A stretch of DNA of 64,000 nt from Verrucomicrobiales bacterium (GCA_024233215.1 JACKPW010000014.1:62001-126000), one strand, 5' to 3'; counted from the stretch's first letter, positions 19,995 to 30,800 are shown. Notes: generated by a model from the letters alone, not told the origin. Made by a program: numbers and translations.

Positions 19995-22900
19995 ATGGAA
20001 GAGCCTATGGACGGACCGCCGCCTGAAGAACAGCGGGGGTCGCGGCGGGAACAAGCCCTGTTCGCGGCCGCCTTGCAGCGTCCCCCTGAGGCCCGGGGCG
20101 CATTCCTCGACGATGCCTGCCAGGGCGACCGCGTCCTGCGCACGCGTCTGGAGGCGTTGCTGGCAGCCCACGACCAGCCCGACACGGCCCTGGCCGATGA
20201 CGCCCTGGGCGCGGGGGGCAGGGACCCGGTGTTGCGAGCGGCGGACCAGACCGTCGGTCAGACCATCGATCGCTACCAGGTCCTCGGGAAGATCGGCGAG
20301 GGGGGCTGTGGGATCGTCTATGTCGCCGAGCAGACCGAGCCGGTGCGGCGGCAGGTGGCGCTGAAGGTCATCAAGCCCGGGATGGACAGCAGGCAGGTTG
20401 TCGCCCGGTTCGAGGCCGAGCGACAGGCCCTGGCCATGATGGACCATCCCCACATCGCCAGGGTTTTTGACGCCGGGACCACCGGGCAGGGGCTGCCCTA
20501 CTTCGTGATGGAGCTGGTTCGGGGCCTTCGCATCACCGACTACTGCGACCAGCACAACATCTCCACCGTAGGGCGTCTGGACTTGTTCATCGCGGTGTGC
20601 CAGGCGGTTCAGCATGCCCACCAGAAGGGGATCATTCATCGCGACATCAAGCCTTCAAACGTCCTGGTCACCCTAACCGACGGGGCGCCGGTGCCGAAGG
20701 TCATCGACTTTGGGATCGCGAAGGCCACCGAAGGCCGGTTGACCGAGGCGACAATTCGGACGCAGTTCCACCAGTTCATCGGGACCCCGGCCTACATGAG
20801 CCCGGAGCAGGCGGAACAGGGCGGACTCGACATCGACACGCGCTCGGACATCTACAGCTTGGGGGTGCTGCTCTACGAGTTGCTGACCGGGAGGCCGCCG
20901 TTTGAAGTGGGGGAACTGCTGTCGCATGGGCTGGACGCGATGCGGCGAACGATTCGGGAGCAGGAACCGGCGAAGCCCAGCACGAAGCTGGCCGCGCTGG
21001 CCCGGGAGGATCAGACCACGACGGCCAGGCGACGGTCGGTGGACACGGGGAGGCTCTTGCGCCTGCTGCAGGGGGATCTGGACTGGATCGTGATGAAGTG
21101 TCTGGAGAAGGACCGGACGCGGCGTTACGAGACGGCCAACGGGTTGGCGGCGGATTTGAAGCGGCACCTGGAGAACGAGCCGGTGGTAGCGCGTCCACCC
21201 AGTACGATCTACCGGCTCCGGAAGGCTTGGCGTCGGAACCAGGTGGTTTGCACGGCCGGTGCACTGGTGATCCTCGCCCTGGCGGTCGGACTGACCCTCG
21301 CGATCATCGCCTTCCATCGGGCCTCGGTCGCCCAGGCTGGGGAGGCAGAACAGCGCGAGTTGGCGACCCAGAGAGCCTTGGACGCCGAAGCGGCGAGATC
21401 GGACGCCGTGGCCGCCGCCGCGGCCGAGAACCGGGAGCGAAAGCGGGCGGAGAATCTGCTGGAACAAACTCAGCTCCGGCGAGCGGCGGAACTGCTCGAA
21501 CGGCGGCAAACGGTGGGCGGCGCGGCCCAACTCGTCCAAGTGCTGCGGGCCAACCCCTCGAACACGGTGGCAGCGGCGCGTCTTGTGGCGGCGTTGGTCC
21601 GCTCCCTGCCGCAGCCTTCCGGGGGTCCCCTGCGTCACGATGTCGCCGTGGTCTCGACGCGTTTCAATCCCGACGGACATCGCGTCGTCACGATCACGGA
21701 AACCGGTTCGGCGCAAGTTTGGGACACCCGAACGAGCGCCCCTCTGACCGCTTCACTGCCCCACGAGCAGAAGGTCAACATGGCGGAATTCAGCCCCGAC
21801 AGTCTGCGGGTGGTGACTGCCTCCGCCGACGGCACGGCCCGGATCTGGAACGTGAGGACGGGACAGGCGTCGACGGGACCGATGCAGCACGAGCGCGAGG
21901 TGACGTTCGCCCGGTTCAGCCCGGATGGCGGGCAGGTGCTGACCGGCACGATCGACGGCAGCGTTCGGATCTGGGACGGACGGGATGGGCAGCCGCTCGG
22001 CGGGGCCTGGTCAATTGAGGGCCGGGTGCTCACGGCGCGATTCGTCGCGGGCGGCTGGCGGGTCGCAGGCACGTCAGGGGACACGGCGGCCCGGGTATGG
22101 GACGCTGCCTCACAGGCACCATTGGCGGGACCGTTGGCCCACGCCCAGGAAGTGCGGTCTGCCCAATTCAGTCCGGATGGTGGGCGAGTGGTCACCGCCT
22201 CCGAGGACGGCACAGCGCGGATCTGGGACACGCGTTCCGGGCATCCCCTGACCGCGCCATTGCAGCATGCGAAGCCGGTCCGCGGTGCCTGGTTCAGCCC
22301 GGACGGCCTGCGGTTGGTCACCGCTTCGAGCGACAGGACGGCCCGGATTTGGGACGCGCGTACCGGTCAGCCACTGGGCGAACCGCTGCAACACGATGCC
22401 ACCGTGCGGTGGGCCGCATTCAGTCCGGACGGACGGCGGGTGGCTACCGCCTCCACGGACCACACGGCGCGGGTGTGGGATGCGCGAACCGGCCGGCCCT
22501 TGACCGAACCCCTGCAGCACGAATGGTACGTGGCCATGGCGGAGTTCAGTCCCGACGGTTCCCGGGTGCTCACGGCTTGTTACGATGGAACGGCGCGCCT
22601 GTGGGACGTCGGTTTCCTCCCGCCGGTGGCGCCGGCGCTGGATCATGGCTCGTTCCTCAAGGCCGCCCGGTTCAGCCCGGACGGAGCCCTCGTGGTCACA
22701 GCTTCGTATGACCGCACCGCCCGTGTCTGGGACGCGCGAACCGGCCGTCCCGTAACGGGCCCCCTGCACCACGAGGAGGGGGTGAACGGGGCGGCCTTCA
22801 GCCCCGACAGCCAACTCGTGGCAACGGCCTCGGCCGACAGGACCGCCCGAATTTGGGACGCACGGACCGGTCGGCCGGTCACCGATCCCCTGCGCCATGA

Positions 22901-24119
22901 TGGAGCGGTCTGGAGCGTGGCGTTCAGCCCCGACGGGACCCGGATGATCACCGGCTCAGGCGACGGAACGAAGCCATTCTGGACGGTGCGCATCTGGGAC
23001 GTTGCTTCGGGGCGGTTGCTTGTCGAATCGTTGCGCCATGAAGGGATCGTTTGGAGCGTCGCCTTCAGTCCCGACGGGTTGCAGATCGTCACGGGCGGCG
23101 ATGACGGGACTGCGCGGATCTGGGATGCCCGATCCGGACAGCCCCTGACCGATCCGCTGCGCCATGAGGCGCCGGTGTGGTCGGCGCGGTTCAGCCCGGA
23201 TGGAACCCGGGTGGTTACCGCCTCGGAGGATCATACTGTCCGGATTTGGGACGCAACGTCCGGCCTGCCCGTTGCCGAACCCCTGCGACACGACAATGTG
23301 GTGTTGTCCGCACGCTTCAGCCCTGATGGACGTCGGGTGGTCACGGCCTCCCTCGACCGGACGGCCCGCCTTTGGGACGCCGAGACCGGGCGATTGATCC
23401 GCGAGCCGCTGCGCCACGAGGGAACCGTCTGGTCCGCGGAGTTTGGCCCAGACGGACGGAGTGTCGTCACGGCCTCCGAAGATGGCACGGCGCGGATCTG
23501 GGATGTGGATTCGGGGCTGTCCCTGGGGGAACCGGTGCGTCACAGCGGCGGTGTAAAGACAGCCGCCTTCAGCCCCGACGGCCGGTGGGTGGTCACTGCT
23601 TCCGGGGACGGAACCGCCCTGGTTTCCGAGGTCTGGTTGCCCGGAGTTCCGGTCCCTCCCTGGTTCCTGGATTGGGCCGAAGTCAGACTGGGCCGGCGCG
23701 CCTCAGATGGCACTGAGATCAGCGTCATCCCGGCGGACGAGCGGCAGCGCGTTGAGCAGGCCGTGGCGGCACGCACCGGAACCGACGACTTCACCCGCTT
23801 GGCTCAGTGGATCCAGGCCGATCCCGCCCGCCGTACCCTCTCGCCCCATTCCAGCCTGACCGTCGCGGAGTACGTCGGGGACCAGATCGCCGCCAACACG
23901 CAGAGCAGCCTGATGAAGGCCCTGGACTTGACTCCGACCAACAGCCTGGCCTGGGCGCGACTGAGCCTGTTGCTGCTCGACCAGGATTCCGCCATGCATC
24001 CGGATCGCCTGGTCGAAGCGGAGTTCGCCGCCCGGCGGGCCTTGGAATTGGACCCGCGGAATGAGGAAGCGTTGCGGGGACTGGAAGCGGTGCGGCTTGA
24101 GACCGCCCGCTCGCCCTGA
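19995..24119 (+). CDS. Membrane Ser/Thr protein kinase with 16 WD40 repeats
   Basis: 1374 residues. A ~90-residue N-terminal helical part is followed by a Hanks-type kinase domain (~93-395): P-loop GEGGCGIVYV, VALK lysine ~124, catalytic HRDIKPSN ~215-222, DFG ~238-240 and the APE-equivalent SPE ~269. A transmembrane helix (~418-441) is followed by an Ala/Glu/Arg-rich coiled region, then 16 WD40 repeats of ~42 residues (~547-1215) and a C-terminal TPR-like tail (~1260-1374). In this topology the WD40 part is periplasmic if the kinase is cytoplasmic. The ATG at 19995 was preferred to a TTG two codons earlier. Together with the upstream sigma factor it looks like a two-gene signalling operon. 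Confidence 0.95.
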   Translation: MEEPMDGPPPEEQRGSRREQALFAAALQRPPEARGAFLDDACQGDRVLRTRLEALLAAHDQPDTALADDALGAGGRDPVLRAADQTVGQTIDRYQVLGKIGEGGCGIVYVAEQTEPVRRQVALKVIKPGMDSRQVVARFEAERQALAMMDHPHIARVFDAGTTGQGLPYFVMELVRGLRITDYCDQHNISTVGRLDLFIAVCQAVQHAHQKGIIHRDIKPSNVLVTLTDGAPVPKVIDFGIAKATEGRLTEATIRTQFHQFIGTPAYMSPEQAEQGGLDIDTRSDIYSLGVLLYELLTGRPPFEVGELLSHGLDAMRRTIREQEPAKPSTKLAALAREDQTTTARRRSVDTGRLLRLLQGDLDWIVMKCLEKDRTRRYETANGLAADLKRHLENEPVVARPPSTIYRLRKAWRRNQVVCTAGALVILALAVGLTLAIIAFHRASVAQAGEAEQRELATQRALDAEAARSDAVAAAAAENRERKRAENLLEQTQLRRAAELLERRQTVGGAAQLVQVLRANPSNTVAAARLVAALVRSLPQPSGGPLRHDVAVVSTRFNPDGHRVVTITETGSAQVWDTRTSAPLTASLPHEQKVNMAEFSPDSLRVVTASADGTARIWNVRTGQASTGPMQHEREVTFARFSPDGGQVLTGTIDGSVRIWDGRDGQPLGGAWSIEGRVLTARFVAGGWRVAGTSGDTAARVWDAASQAPLAGPLAHAQEVRSAQFSPDGGRVVTASEDGTARIWDTRSGHPLTAPLQHAKPVRGAWFSPDGLRLVTASSDRTARIWDARTGQPLGEPLQHDATVRWAAFSPDGRRVATASTDHTARVWDARTGRPLTEPLQHEWYVAMAEFSPDGSRVLTACYDGTARLWDVGFLPPVAPALDHGSFLKAARFSPDGALVVTASYDRTARVWDARTGRPVTGPLHHEEGVNGAAFSPDSQLVATASADRTARIWDARTGRPVTDPLRHDGAVWSVAFSPDGTRMITGSGDGTKPFWTVRIWDVASGRLLVESLRHEGIVWSVAFSPDGLQIVTGGDDGTARIWDARSGQPLTDPLRHEAPVWSARFSPDGTRVVTASEDHTVRIWDATSGLPVAEPLRHDNVVLSARFSPDGRRVVTASLDRTARLWDAETGRLIREPLRHEGTVWSAEFGPDGRSVVTASEDGTARIWDVDSGLSLGEPVRHSGGVKTAAFSPDGRWVVTASGDGTALVSEVWLPGVPVPPWFLDWAEVRLGRRASDGTEISVIPADERQRVEQAVAARTGTDDFTRLAQWIQADPARRTLSPHSSLTVAEYVGDQIAANTQSSLMKALDLTPTNSLAWARLSLLLLDQDSAMHPDRLVEAEFAARRALELDPRNEEALRGLEAVRLETARSP
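21636..23640 (+). repeat. Tandem WD40-coding repeats, period 126 bp, 16 copies
   Basis: Each unit encodes H-x3-V-x3-FSPDG-x3-VTAS-x-DGTARIWD with ~20 more residues. Unit 11 alone contains six extra residues before its WTVRIWD. Repeat 4 is the most divergent (FVAGGWRV). Sixteen units suit two eight-blade propellers, or 7+7 plus two extra. Confidence 0.9.
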
Positions 24120-24770
24120 GGCGCCTCGATGCGGTCGCAACGGGGAGCGTGGCCGGCCCGGTTGCTCCAGTCGGCGGCTCGCCGACTGGTTCCCGGCGGA
24201 ACCTGGCGTCACCGATTGGCGACCGCCGGACGTTTCGCATGTGCCCGGCGGGCCGCCGGCCGCGGCACACGAGCCTCGTGCGCTTCCAAGTTCGACTGCT
24301 TCGTCACGGCCGAGGTTCCCGGAGTTCCGACCGGGCCCCCCCCGACCGCGTTCCCGCAAGGGAACTGAGCGGTGCGATCCTCGGCGGACGGCCGCCTGGC
24401 TTCGACTTCCTGTGACCCAGTCAAGTTGGGCTGGCTCGAGGTCACGGCGGCAATCACCGATCGCGGTGCGAGAAGAACTCACCTCGAACCGCGCCGTTTT
24501 CTTTTTTTTCGGCTCGCACATACTTTTTGTCTGCTAATTGCGCATGTAAGGGCGATGAATCGGAACTCGCCCGAACTCAAAGCGGACGCCGCTCACGCCC
24601 GCGGCCCCGTCCGTCTCCGGACAGGGGATGCGCACCGCCCCTCCCGGGCCAACACTACCGGCAACCGGTGGCGTCCCCCGCGCTCCGTCGCCGCGTCCGT
24701 TGTTGGCATGGCCGGTTCCATCCGGACTCCCGGCGAGCCCGGTCGCGATCGAAGTCGGTTCCCGAGCCGT
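24120..24770. other. Intergenic region between kinase and S74 gene
   Basis: It holds a perfect 10-bp hairpin (24167-24176 with 24180-24189) 48 bp after the kinase stop, without a T-run, and a second hairpin with a long T-tract near 24462-24509. After it comes an AT-rich stretch (to ~24540) that may include the promoter of the next gene. The frame of the next gene is open through most of this region, but the predicted residues are Arg/Pro-rich and do not look like protein. Confidence 0.6.
24462..24509 (+). terminator. Probable intrinsic terminator of the sigma/kinase operon
   Basis: CGCGGT (24462-24467) pairs with ACCGCG (24488-24493), with GAG/CTC pairing inside the loop. The tract TTTTCTTTTTTTT follows at 24497-24509. 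The T-run is exceptional for this GC-rich DNA. It lies ~345 bp after the kinase stop. The stem is imperfect, so the tract could instead be an upstream promoter element. Confidence 0.5.
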
Positions 24771-27700
24771 GTGCACAAACCCTCATGTTCTGAAGGAACG
24801 AAACCAACCAAACACGTCCTGTCACGCCTCTTGCTGATCGCTTTCGGCATCCCCGCCATCGGGCAGCACCCGCTCGGCTGCGCGAACGCGGCGTCACCGC
24901 CCGGCATCCTCAACCACCGGGGGATCATCCACGCCGATGGCGCGCCGTTCGATGGCGCCGGCGAGTTCAAGTTCGCCCTCGTGAACCCTGCCGGGGACGC
25001 CACGTTCTGGTCGAACGACGGCACCAGCACGGTGGGCGATGAACCGGCGGCCGCGGTGTCCCTCACGACGACCGACGGCCATTACGCCGTGGCCCTGGGC
25101 GACACGACCCTCGCCAACATGACGGCGGCGATCCCGGCCGATGTGTTCGGGGACCACGCCGGGGTCTATCTCCGAATCTGGTTTGACGACGGCGTCCATG
25201 GGTTCCAGCAGCTTTCCCCGGATCAACGGATTGTGTCGGTGGGCTACGCCCTGAGTGCCGCGAGCGCGACGGTGGCGGAGACGGCCACGGTGGCGACGAG
25301 CGCCGGGAATGTGGACGCTGCGAACATCACGGGGACGCTGAACACCGCGCAACTGCCGGCGACGGTGGTGTTGGACGGGGCGACCGGAGTGAACCTGAGT
25401 GGGTCCTTCAGCGGCGACGGATCGGAGCTGACCGGTGTTCCGGGAACCGCCACCCGGCTTCAGTTCCTGAGCAGCTGGGGAAGTGATGCCAATGGCCAGG
25501 TCCGGGACACACCGGTTTTTGGGTCCTTTGTCGCCGTAGCGGCCGGCAGCGGTTTCAGCGTGGCGATTGGATCGGATGGCTCGCTCGTCAGCTGGGGAGG
25601 GGGTGACCAGGGCCAGGTGCCAACGGCCGGAACCTATGTGGCCGTGGCGGCGGGGGGTGCCCACGGTGTGGCAATTACCTCGGAGGGTGCGTTGGTGAGT
25701 TGGGGAATCGATGATCACGGACAAGTCAGCCAGACCCCAACCGCCGGAGCCTTTGTGGCGGTGGCGGCAGGCGGTGCCCACAGTGTGGCGATCACCTCGG
25801 AGGGTGCGCTGGTCAGTTGGGGAATCGATGACTACGGGCAAGTCAGTCAGACGCCGACGAGTGGAACCTACCGGGCCGTGGCTGCGGGATGGAATCATTG
25901 TGTCGCGCTGGCCGCCGACGGCTCGCTCGTCAGCTGGGGAGACAATGCCGACGGCAAGGTCAGCCAGACACCCACCGCCGGGACTTATGTCGCCGTGGCG
26001 GCGGGCATCTACCACAGCGTGGCTCTGCGGTCGGACGGCTCGTTGGTAAGCTGGGGGTGGAACGGTCATGGGCAGGTTGGCCAGACGCCGACGAGCGGCG
26101 TCTATCGGGGGATCGCCGCCGGAGGTCATTACAGCGTGGCGATAGCGTCGGACGGTTCGCTCGCGAGTTGGGGATGGGATACGGCTGGTCAGGTCAGCCG
26201 GATACCGGCAAGCGGCAACTACCTGGCCGTGGCGGCCGGGGCAGACCATGCCGTGGCTCTTCGCGAGACCGACTCCTTTGACTTCGCGGTGATTGGAGAA
26301 CTGCGGAGCGTGGATGGTGAGGTGAACGTCAAGGGTGCGGTCAGCGCGACGGCGTTCAGCGGGGACGGGGCGGGGTTGACCGGGGTCCCGGGCGCCGCTC
26401 GATTGGTTCAGAAGGTCATTTCCTGGGGGACCGATGCGGATGGTCTGGTCACTCAGAGCCCCACTGATGAGAGCTACGTGGCGGTTGCCGCGGGCGCGCA
26501 TCACAGCGTTGCGTTGCGGGCCGATGGCTCACTGAAGGGTTGGGGATGGGACGTTCATGGGCAGGTTGGCCAGACGCCGGCCAGCGGCAGTTACGTGGCC
26601 GTTGCGGCGGGGGACAACCACAACGTGGCGATCAGGTCGGATGGCTCGCTGGTCAGTTGGGGAAACAACGACCAGGGTCAGGTGAGCACGACGCCCACGA
26701 GCGGCGAGTATGTCGCCGTTGCGGGAGGGGGATACCACAGCCTGGCGATCCGATCGGACGGAAGTTTGGTCACTTGGGGATACCTGGGGTTCGGCCTGGG
26801 CGCCAACACCCCGACCGGCAGCCACATCGCGGTGGCGGCAGGGTACTGGCACAGCGTGGCGATCCGATCGGATGGTTCGCTGGTCAGTTGGGGGGATGAC
26901 ACCTACGGACAGGTGGCCGGCACACCGACCGGAACGTATGTCGCCGTGGCGGCAGGAGACCGTTTCAGCGTGGCGCTTGCGTCGGACGGCTCGTTGGTCA
27001 GCTGGGGAAGAGACGACTACGGTCAGGTGAGCCAGACTCCGACCGCTGGCGTTTACGTGGCGGTGGCGGCCGGTTTCGACTGGGCGGCCGCCGTCAAATC
27101 GGACGGTTCGCTGGTGGCCTGGGGCCGGGACTCTCACGGGGAGCTGACCCAGCTCCCAGCGGGCGGAGGGTTCGTCGCGGTTGCGGCCGGCGAGGACCAC
27201 GCCCTGGCGCTGCGCGCTTCCGCCCACTTCGGCACCCAGGCCGCCGGTTACGTCGTCGTCGAGGGCAACCTTGGCGTGGGGCGTGCACCCGCCGTCAATC
27301 GGCTGGAAGTGGAAGGTCAGGCCTCGAAGACCACCTCCGGATCGTGGCTGGCCAACTCGGATCGGCGCATCAAACAGGACATCCTGCCGGTGACGAATGC
27401 CCTCGACACCCTCGATCGGGTGCGGTTGGTCAGCTTCGATTACACGGACGATTACCGGGCCAGCCACCCCTCGGTGGGCGAACGACGTTACCTCAACGTC
27501 ATCGCGCAGGAATTCGCCGAGGTCTTCCCCGAACACGTGCGGGGATCCGGCGAACGGTTGCCCGACGGCTCCGAAATCCTCCAGGTGGACATCCACCCGT
27601 TGACGATCTATTCCGCCGCCGCCATCCAGGAGTTGCGTGCCATGGTCCGGACCAGGGAAGCCCGAATCACCGCACTCGAAGAACGGCTGACCTCACTGGA

Positions 27701-27821
27701 GGCGCAACGGGCGGCGAATGAGCGACTCGCCGCGGAAATGGCCTCGCTCCATCGATTGCTCGACCGGGCGGTCCTGGCGGAGCCGAGCCCGGCCTCCGCG
27801 TCACAGCTTGCCGCCCACTAG
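24771..27821 (+). CDS. Secreted protein with two RCC1-like propellers and a Peptidase_S74-type tail
   Basis: About 1016 residues from the proposed GTG. A hydrophobic export segment (LLLIAFGIPAIG) precedes a domain shared with the next gene (SPPGILNHRGIIHADGAPF). Two blocks of seven ~39-residue repeats follow (YVAVAAGxxHSVAxxSDGSLVSWG), resembling short RCC1 blades. Each block is preceded by a FSGDGxxLTGVPG linker. The C-terminal ~150 residues carry SDRRIK, the Ser-x4-Lys motif of the self-cleaving S74 intramolecular chaperone, then AAIQEL and a coiled coil. Such tails trimerise fibres and are released by autocleavage. The start is uncertain: ATGs at 24555 and 24708 are in frame, but the intervening residues look non-coding. 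The role is unknown; surface fibre or adhesin is inferred. Confidence 0.85.
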   Translation: MHKPSCSEGTKPTKHVLSRLLLIAFGIPAIGQHPLGCANAASPPGILNHRGIIHADGAPFDGAGEFKFALVNPAGDATFWSNDGTSTVGDEPAAAVSLTTTDGHYAVALGDTTLANMTAAIPADVFGDHAGVYLRIWFDDGVHGFQQLSPDQRIVSVGYALSAASATVAETATVATSAGNVDAANITGTLNTAQLPATVVLDGATGVNLSGSFSGDGSELTGVPGTATRLQFLSSWGSDANGQVRDTPVFGSFVAVAAGSGFSVAIGSDGSLVSWGGGDQGQVPTAGTYVAVAAGGAHGVAITSEGALVSWGIDDHGQVSQTPTAGAFVAVAAGGAHSVAITSEGALVSWGIDDYGQVSQTPTSGTYRAVAAGWNHCVALAADGSLVSWGDNADGKVSQTPTAGTYVAVAAGIYHSVALRSDGSLVSWGWNGHGQVGQTPTSGVYRGIAAGGHYSVAIASDGSLASWGWDTAGQVSRIPASGNYLAVAAGADHAVALRETDSFDFAVIGELRSVDGEVNVKGAVSATAFSGDGAGLTGVPGAARLVQKVISWGTDADGLVTQSPTDESYVAVAAGAHHSVALRADGSLKGWGWDVHGQVGQTPASGSYVAVAAGDNHNVAIRSDGSLVSWGNNDQGQVSTTPTSGEYVAVAGGGYHSLAIRSDGSLVTWGYLGFGLGANTPTGSHIAVAAGYWHSVAIRSDGSLVSWGDDTYGQVAGTPTGTYVAVAAGDRFSVALASDGSLVSWGRDDYGQVSQTPTAGVYVAVAAGFDWAAAVKSDGSLVAWGRDSHGELTQLPAGGGFVAVAAGEDHALALRASAHFGTQAAGYVVVEGNLGVGRAPAVNRLEVEGQASKTTSGSWLANSDRRIKQDILPVTNALDTLDRVRLVSFDYTDDYRASHPSVGERRYLNVIAQEFAEVFPEHVRGSGERLPDGSEILQVDIHPLTIYSAAAIQELRAMVRTREARITALEERLTSLEAQRAANERLAAEMASLHRLLDRAVLAEPSPASASQLAAH

Positions 27822-27870
27822 AGCGATGAAACCCACCTTTGTGAACTCAAACTCTGAAGACCCTCACAGG

Positions 27871-30800
27871 ATGAAGAAAACGAACTCGTTCCAGACAATT
27901 GTCCTCGGGCTGCTGTTGAGCGGCCTGGGCGCGGGCCCCGGCTTCGCCGCCTCGCCGCCGGGCATTCTCCACCACCAGGGCGTCGTGAAGGTCGATGGGA
28001 CGCCTTACAGCGGCCCCGGCTACTTCAAGTTCGCGCTGGTCGATGGCGCGGGGACCACCACCTACTGGTCCAATGACGGCACCAGCGTCAACGCCCAGGA
28101 GCCGGCCTCGGCAGTCCCTCTGACCGTGACCGACGGCCGCTACTCGGTGGCGCTGGGGGACACCAGCCTGGCGAACATGACCACCGAGATTCCCGCCGGC
28201 GTCTTTGCCAACCAGGCGGACGTGTGGCTGCGCGTCTGGCTGGATGCGAACGGGCATGGGTCGCAGTGGCTCTCGCCCGATCAACGGCTTGGGTCGGTCG
28301 GCTACGCGCTGAGCGCGAGCAGCGCCGCCACCGTGCCGGACGGGGCGATCACCTCGGCGAAGATCGCCGGGGGCGCGATCGGTGCGGCGCAAATCGCCCC
28401 GGGTACGGTGCTGCCGGCGCAGACCATCACCGGTACTTCCCAGGCGGCTGCGGCCAACACGAGCTACCTGGCCACCAGCGATTCCCTGACGACGATCGGT
28501 CTCACCGATACGACCGCCAATGCAGGGGACGTTGTGCAGGTTACCGGCGTCGGCGCAGGAGGATGGACCGCAAGCCTATACCAACCCGACGTCTGGACGG
28601 CGCGGGAGAACAACCGCTCATGGTATTCCGTGGCCTCGTCCGCTGACGGCAGCAAGCTGGTCGCAGGAGTGCTTGGCGGCCAGATCTACACCTCGACCGA
28701 CTCCGGGGTAAGCTGGACCGCGCGCGACAGCGACCGCTCCTGGGCTTCCGTGGCCTCGTCGGCCGACGGCAGCAAGCTGGTCGCCGTAGACCTGGGCCCC
28801 CTCGATGACAGCGGCGGCCAGATCTACACTTCGACGGACTCCGGCCTGAGTTGGACACCCCGGGAGAGCAACCGCCAATGGTCCTCGGTGGCCTCGTCGG
28901 CCGACGGCAACACGCTGATCGCAGGGGTGGCGGGCGGCTTCATCTACACTTCAACTGACTCGGGCGAAACCTGGACGCCGCGAATGACCGATACGAGCCG
29001 TGGTTGGCGCTCCATGGCCTCGTCGGCCGACGGCAGCAAGCTGGTCGCAGTCGCGTCGGGCAGTCAGATCTACACCTCGACCGACTCCGGAGTGAACTGG
29101 ACGGCACGGGAAAGCATCCGCGAGTGGTCGTCTGTGGCCTCGTCGGCCGACGGCAGCAAGCTGGTCGCCGCGGATTATACCGGTTCCGGCGAAGGCGGCC
29201 GGATTTACACGTCAACGGATTCCGGCCTGAGCTGGACCGCACGGGAGAACGATCGCGAATGGTTCTCCGTAGCCTCGTCGGCGAACGGCAACCAGCTCGT
29301 CGCGGTGGCGACTGGGGGACAGGTTTACACCTCGACCGACTCCGGGGTGAGCTGGACGCCGCGGGAAAGCACCCGCAACTGGAGGTCCGTGGCCTCGTCG
29401 GCGGACGGGAACAAGCTGGTCGCGGCGGCGGGCGGCGAGAAGATCTACACCTCGGGGACCGTCGCGTCGGGGGCGCAGGGGACCACCGCGACGCTGCAGT
29501 ATCTGGGCAATGGCCAATGGACCGCACTCGGTGCCGCCTATGGAACTGTGACCTCGGCCCAGCTCGCCCCTCACGCCGTTCAGAACGCTCACATCACACC
29601 GGGCACGGTGCTGCCGGCGCAGACCATCGCCGGTACTTCCCAGGCGGCTGCGGCCAACACGAGCTATCTGGCCACCAGCGCCTCACTCACCGAGATCGAT
29701 CTCACCGATACGACTGCCAATGTAGGGGACATCGTCCAGGTTACTGGCGTCGGCGCAGGAGGGTGGCGGGCAGAACTCTACCAACCTGACGTCTGGACGC
29801 CGCGGGAGAGCAAGCGCTTCTGGTATTCCGTGGCTTCGTCGGCCGACGGCAGTAAGCTCGTCGCGGGGGTGTGGTACGGTCAGATCTACACCTCGAGCGA
29901 CTCCGGGGTGAGCTGGACCCCGCGGGAGGGCAACCGCTACTGGTGGTCCGTGGCCTCCTCGGCGGACGGCAGCAAGCTGGTTGCCGTGGTGAATGGCGGC
30001 CAGATCTACACCTCGGGCACTGTCGCGTCCGGAGCACAGGGGACCACCGCCACGCTGGAGTATCTGGGCAATGCTCAATGGACCGCACTCGGTGCCGCCC
30101 ATGGCACTGTAACCTCGGCTCAACTCGCCGACGGGGGTGTCACATCCGCCAAGCTGACCGATGGGGCGGCCCTGGCCGAAATCCTGGACGATGATGGGGC
30201 AGGCAGCGGCCTGGATGCGGACCGGTTGGACGGGTTGAGTTCGGAGTCGTTCTGGAAGCTGGGCGGAAATGCAGGGACGACAGAGGGTACGCACTTCCTG
30301 GGAACGATCGACAGTAGTCCTTTGGAACTGCGAGTGAACAACCAGCGCGGGCTGCGTTTGGAATACCCGACGGTGGGAACCGCGCCCAATGTGATCGGCG
30401 GGTCGGGCGCCAACACGGTGACCGCGGGAACGGAAGGGGCAGTCATCGGTGGTGGGGCGGACAACACCATTTCGGACAATGCGGTGGCCGCCACCATTGC
30501 CGGCGGCAGGTTGAACAGCATCCAGACGGGCGCCGAGGATGCGACGATCTCCGGCGGAGGATCGCACACCGTTTCCGCCGGTTCGAACAGCGCGACCATC
30601 GGTGGCGGGTGGAACAACACAATCGGCGCGGACTCCGACCTCGCGGTGATCGGTGGCGGGTTGATGAGTTCGGTCGGGTCGGAGTCCCCGTATGCGGTGA
30701 TCGGCGGCGGTGGCTTCCATACGGTCGCGAACCAGTCGGATTACGTGACGATTGGGGGTGGGGCGGCCAACAGCGTCGGGACCGGCGCCGGACGAGCCAC

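Noticed and set aside
21636..23640. A regular 126-bp tandem array considered as CRISPR or satellite DNA
   Set aside because: It is continuous WD40 coding sequence with no spacer structure.
24167..24189. A perfect hairpin after the kinase gene considered as the main terminator
   Set aside because: The stem is strong but no T-run follows. The later hairpin with a T-tract at 24462-24509 is a better candidate, so this one was only noted.
25500..27210. A regular ~117-bp tandem array considered as non-coding repeat
   Set aside because: It encodes RCC1-like blades in a single open frame.
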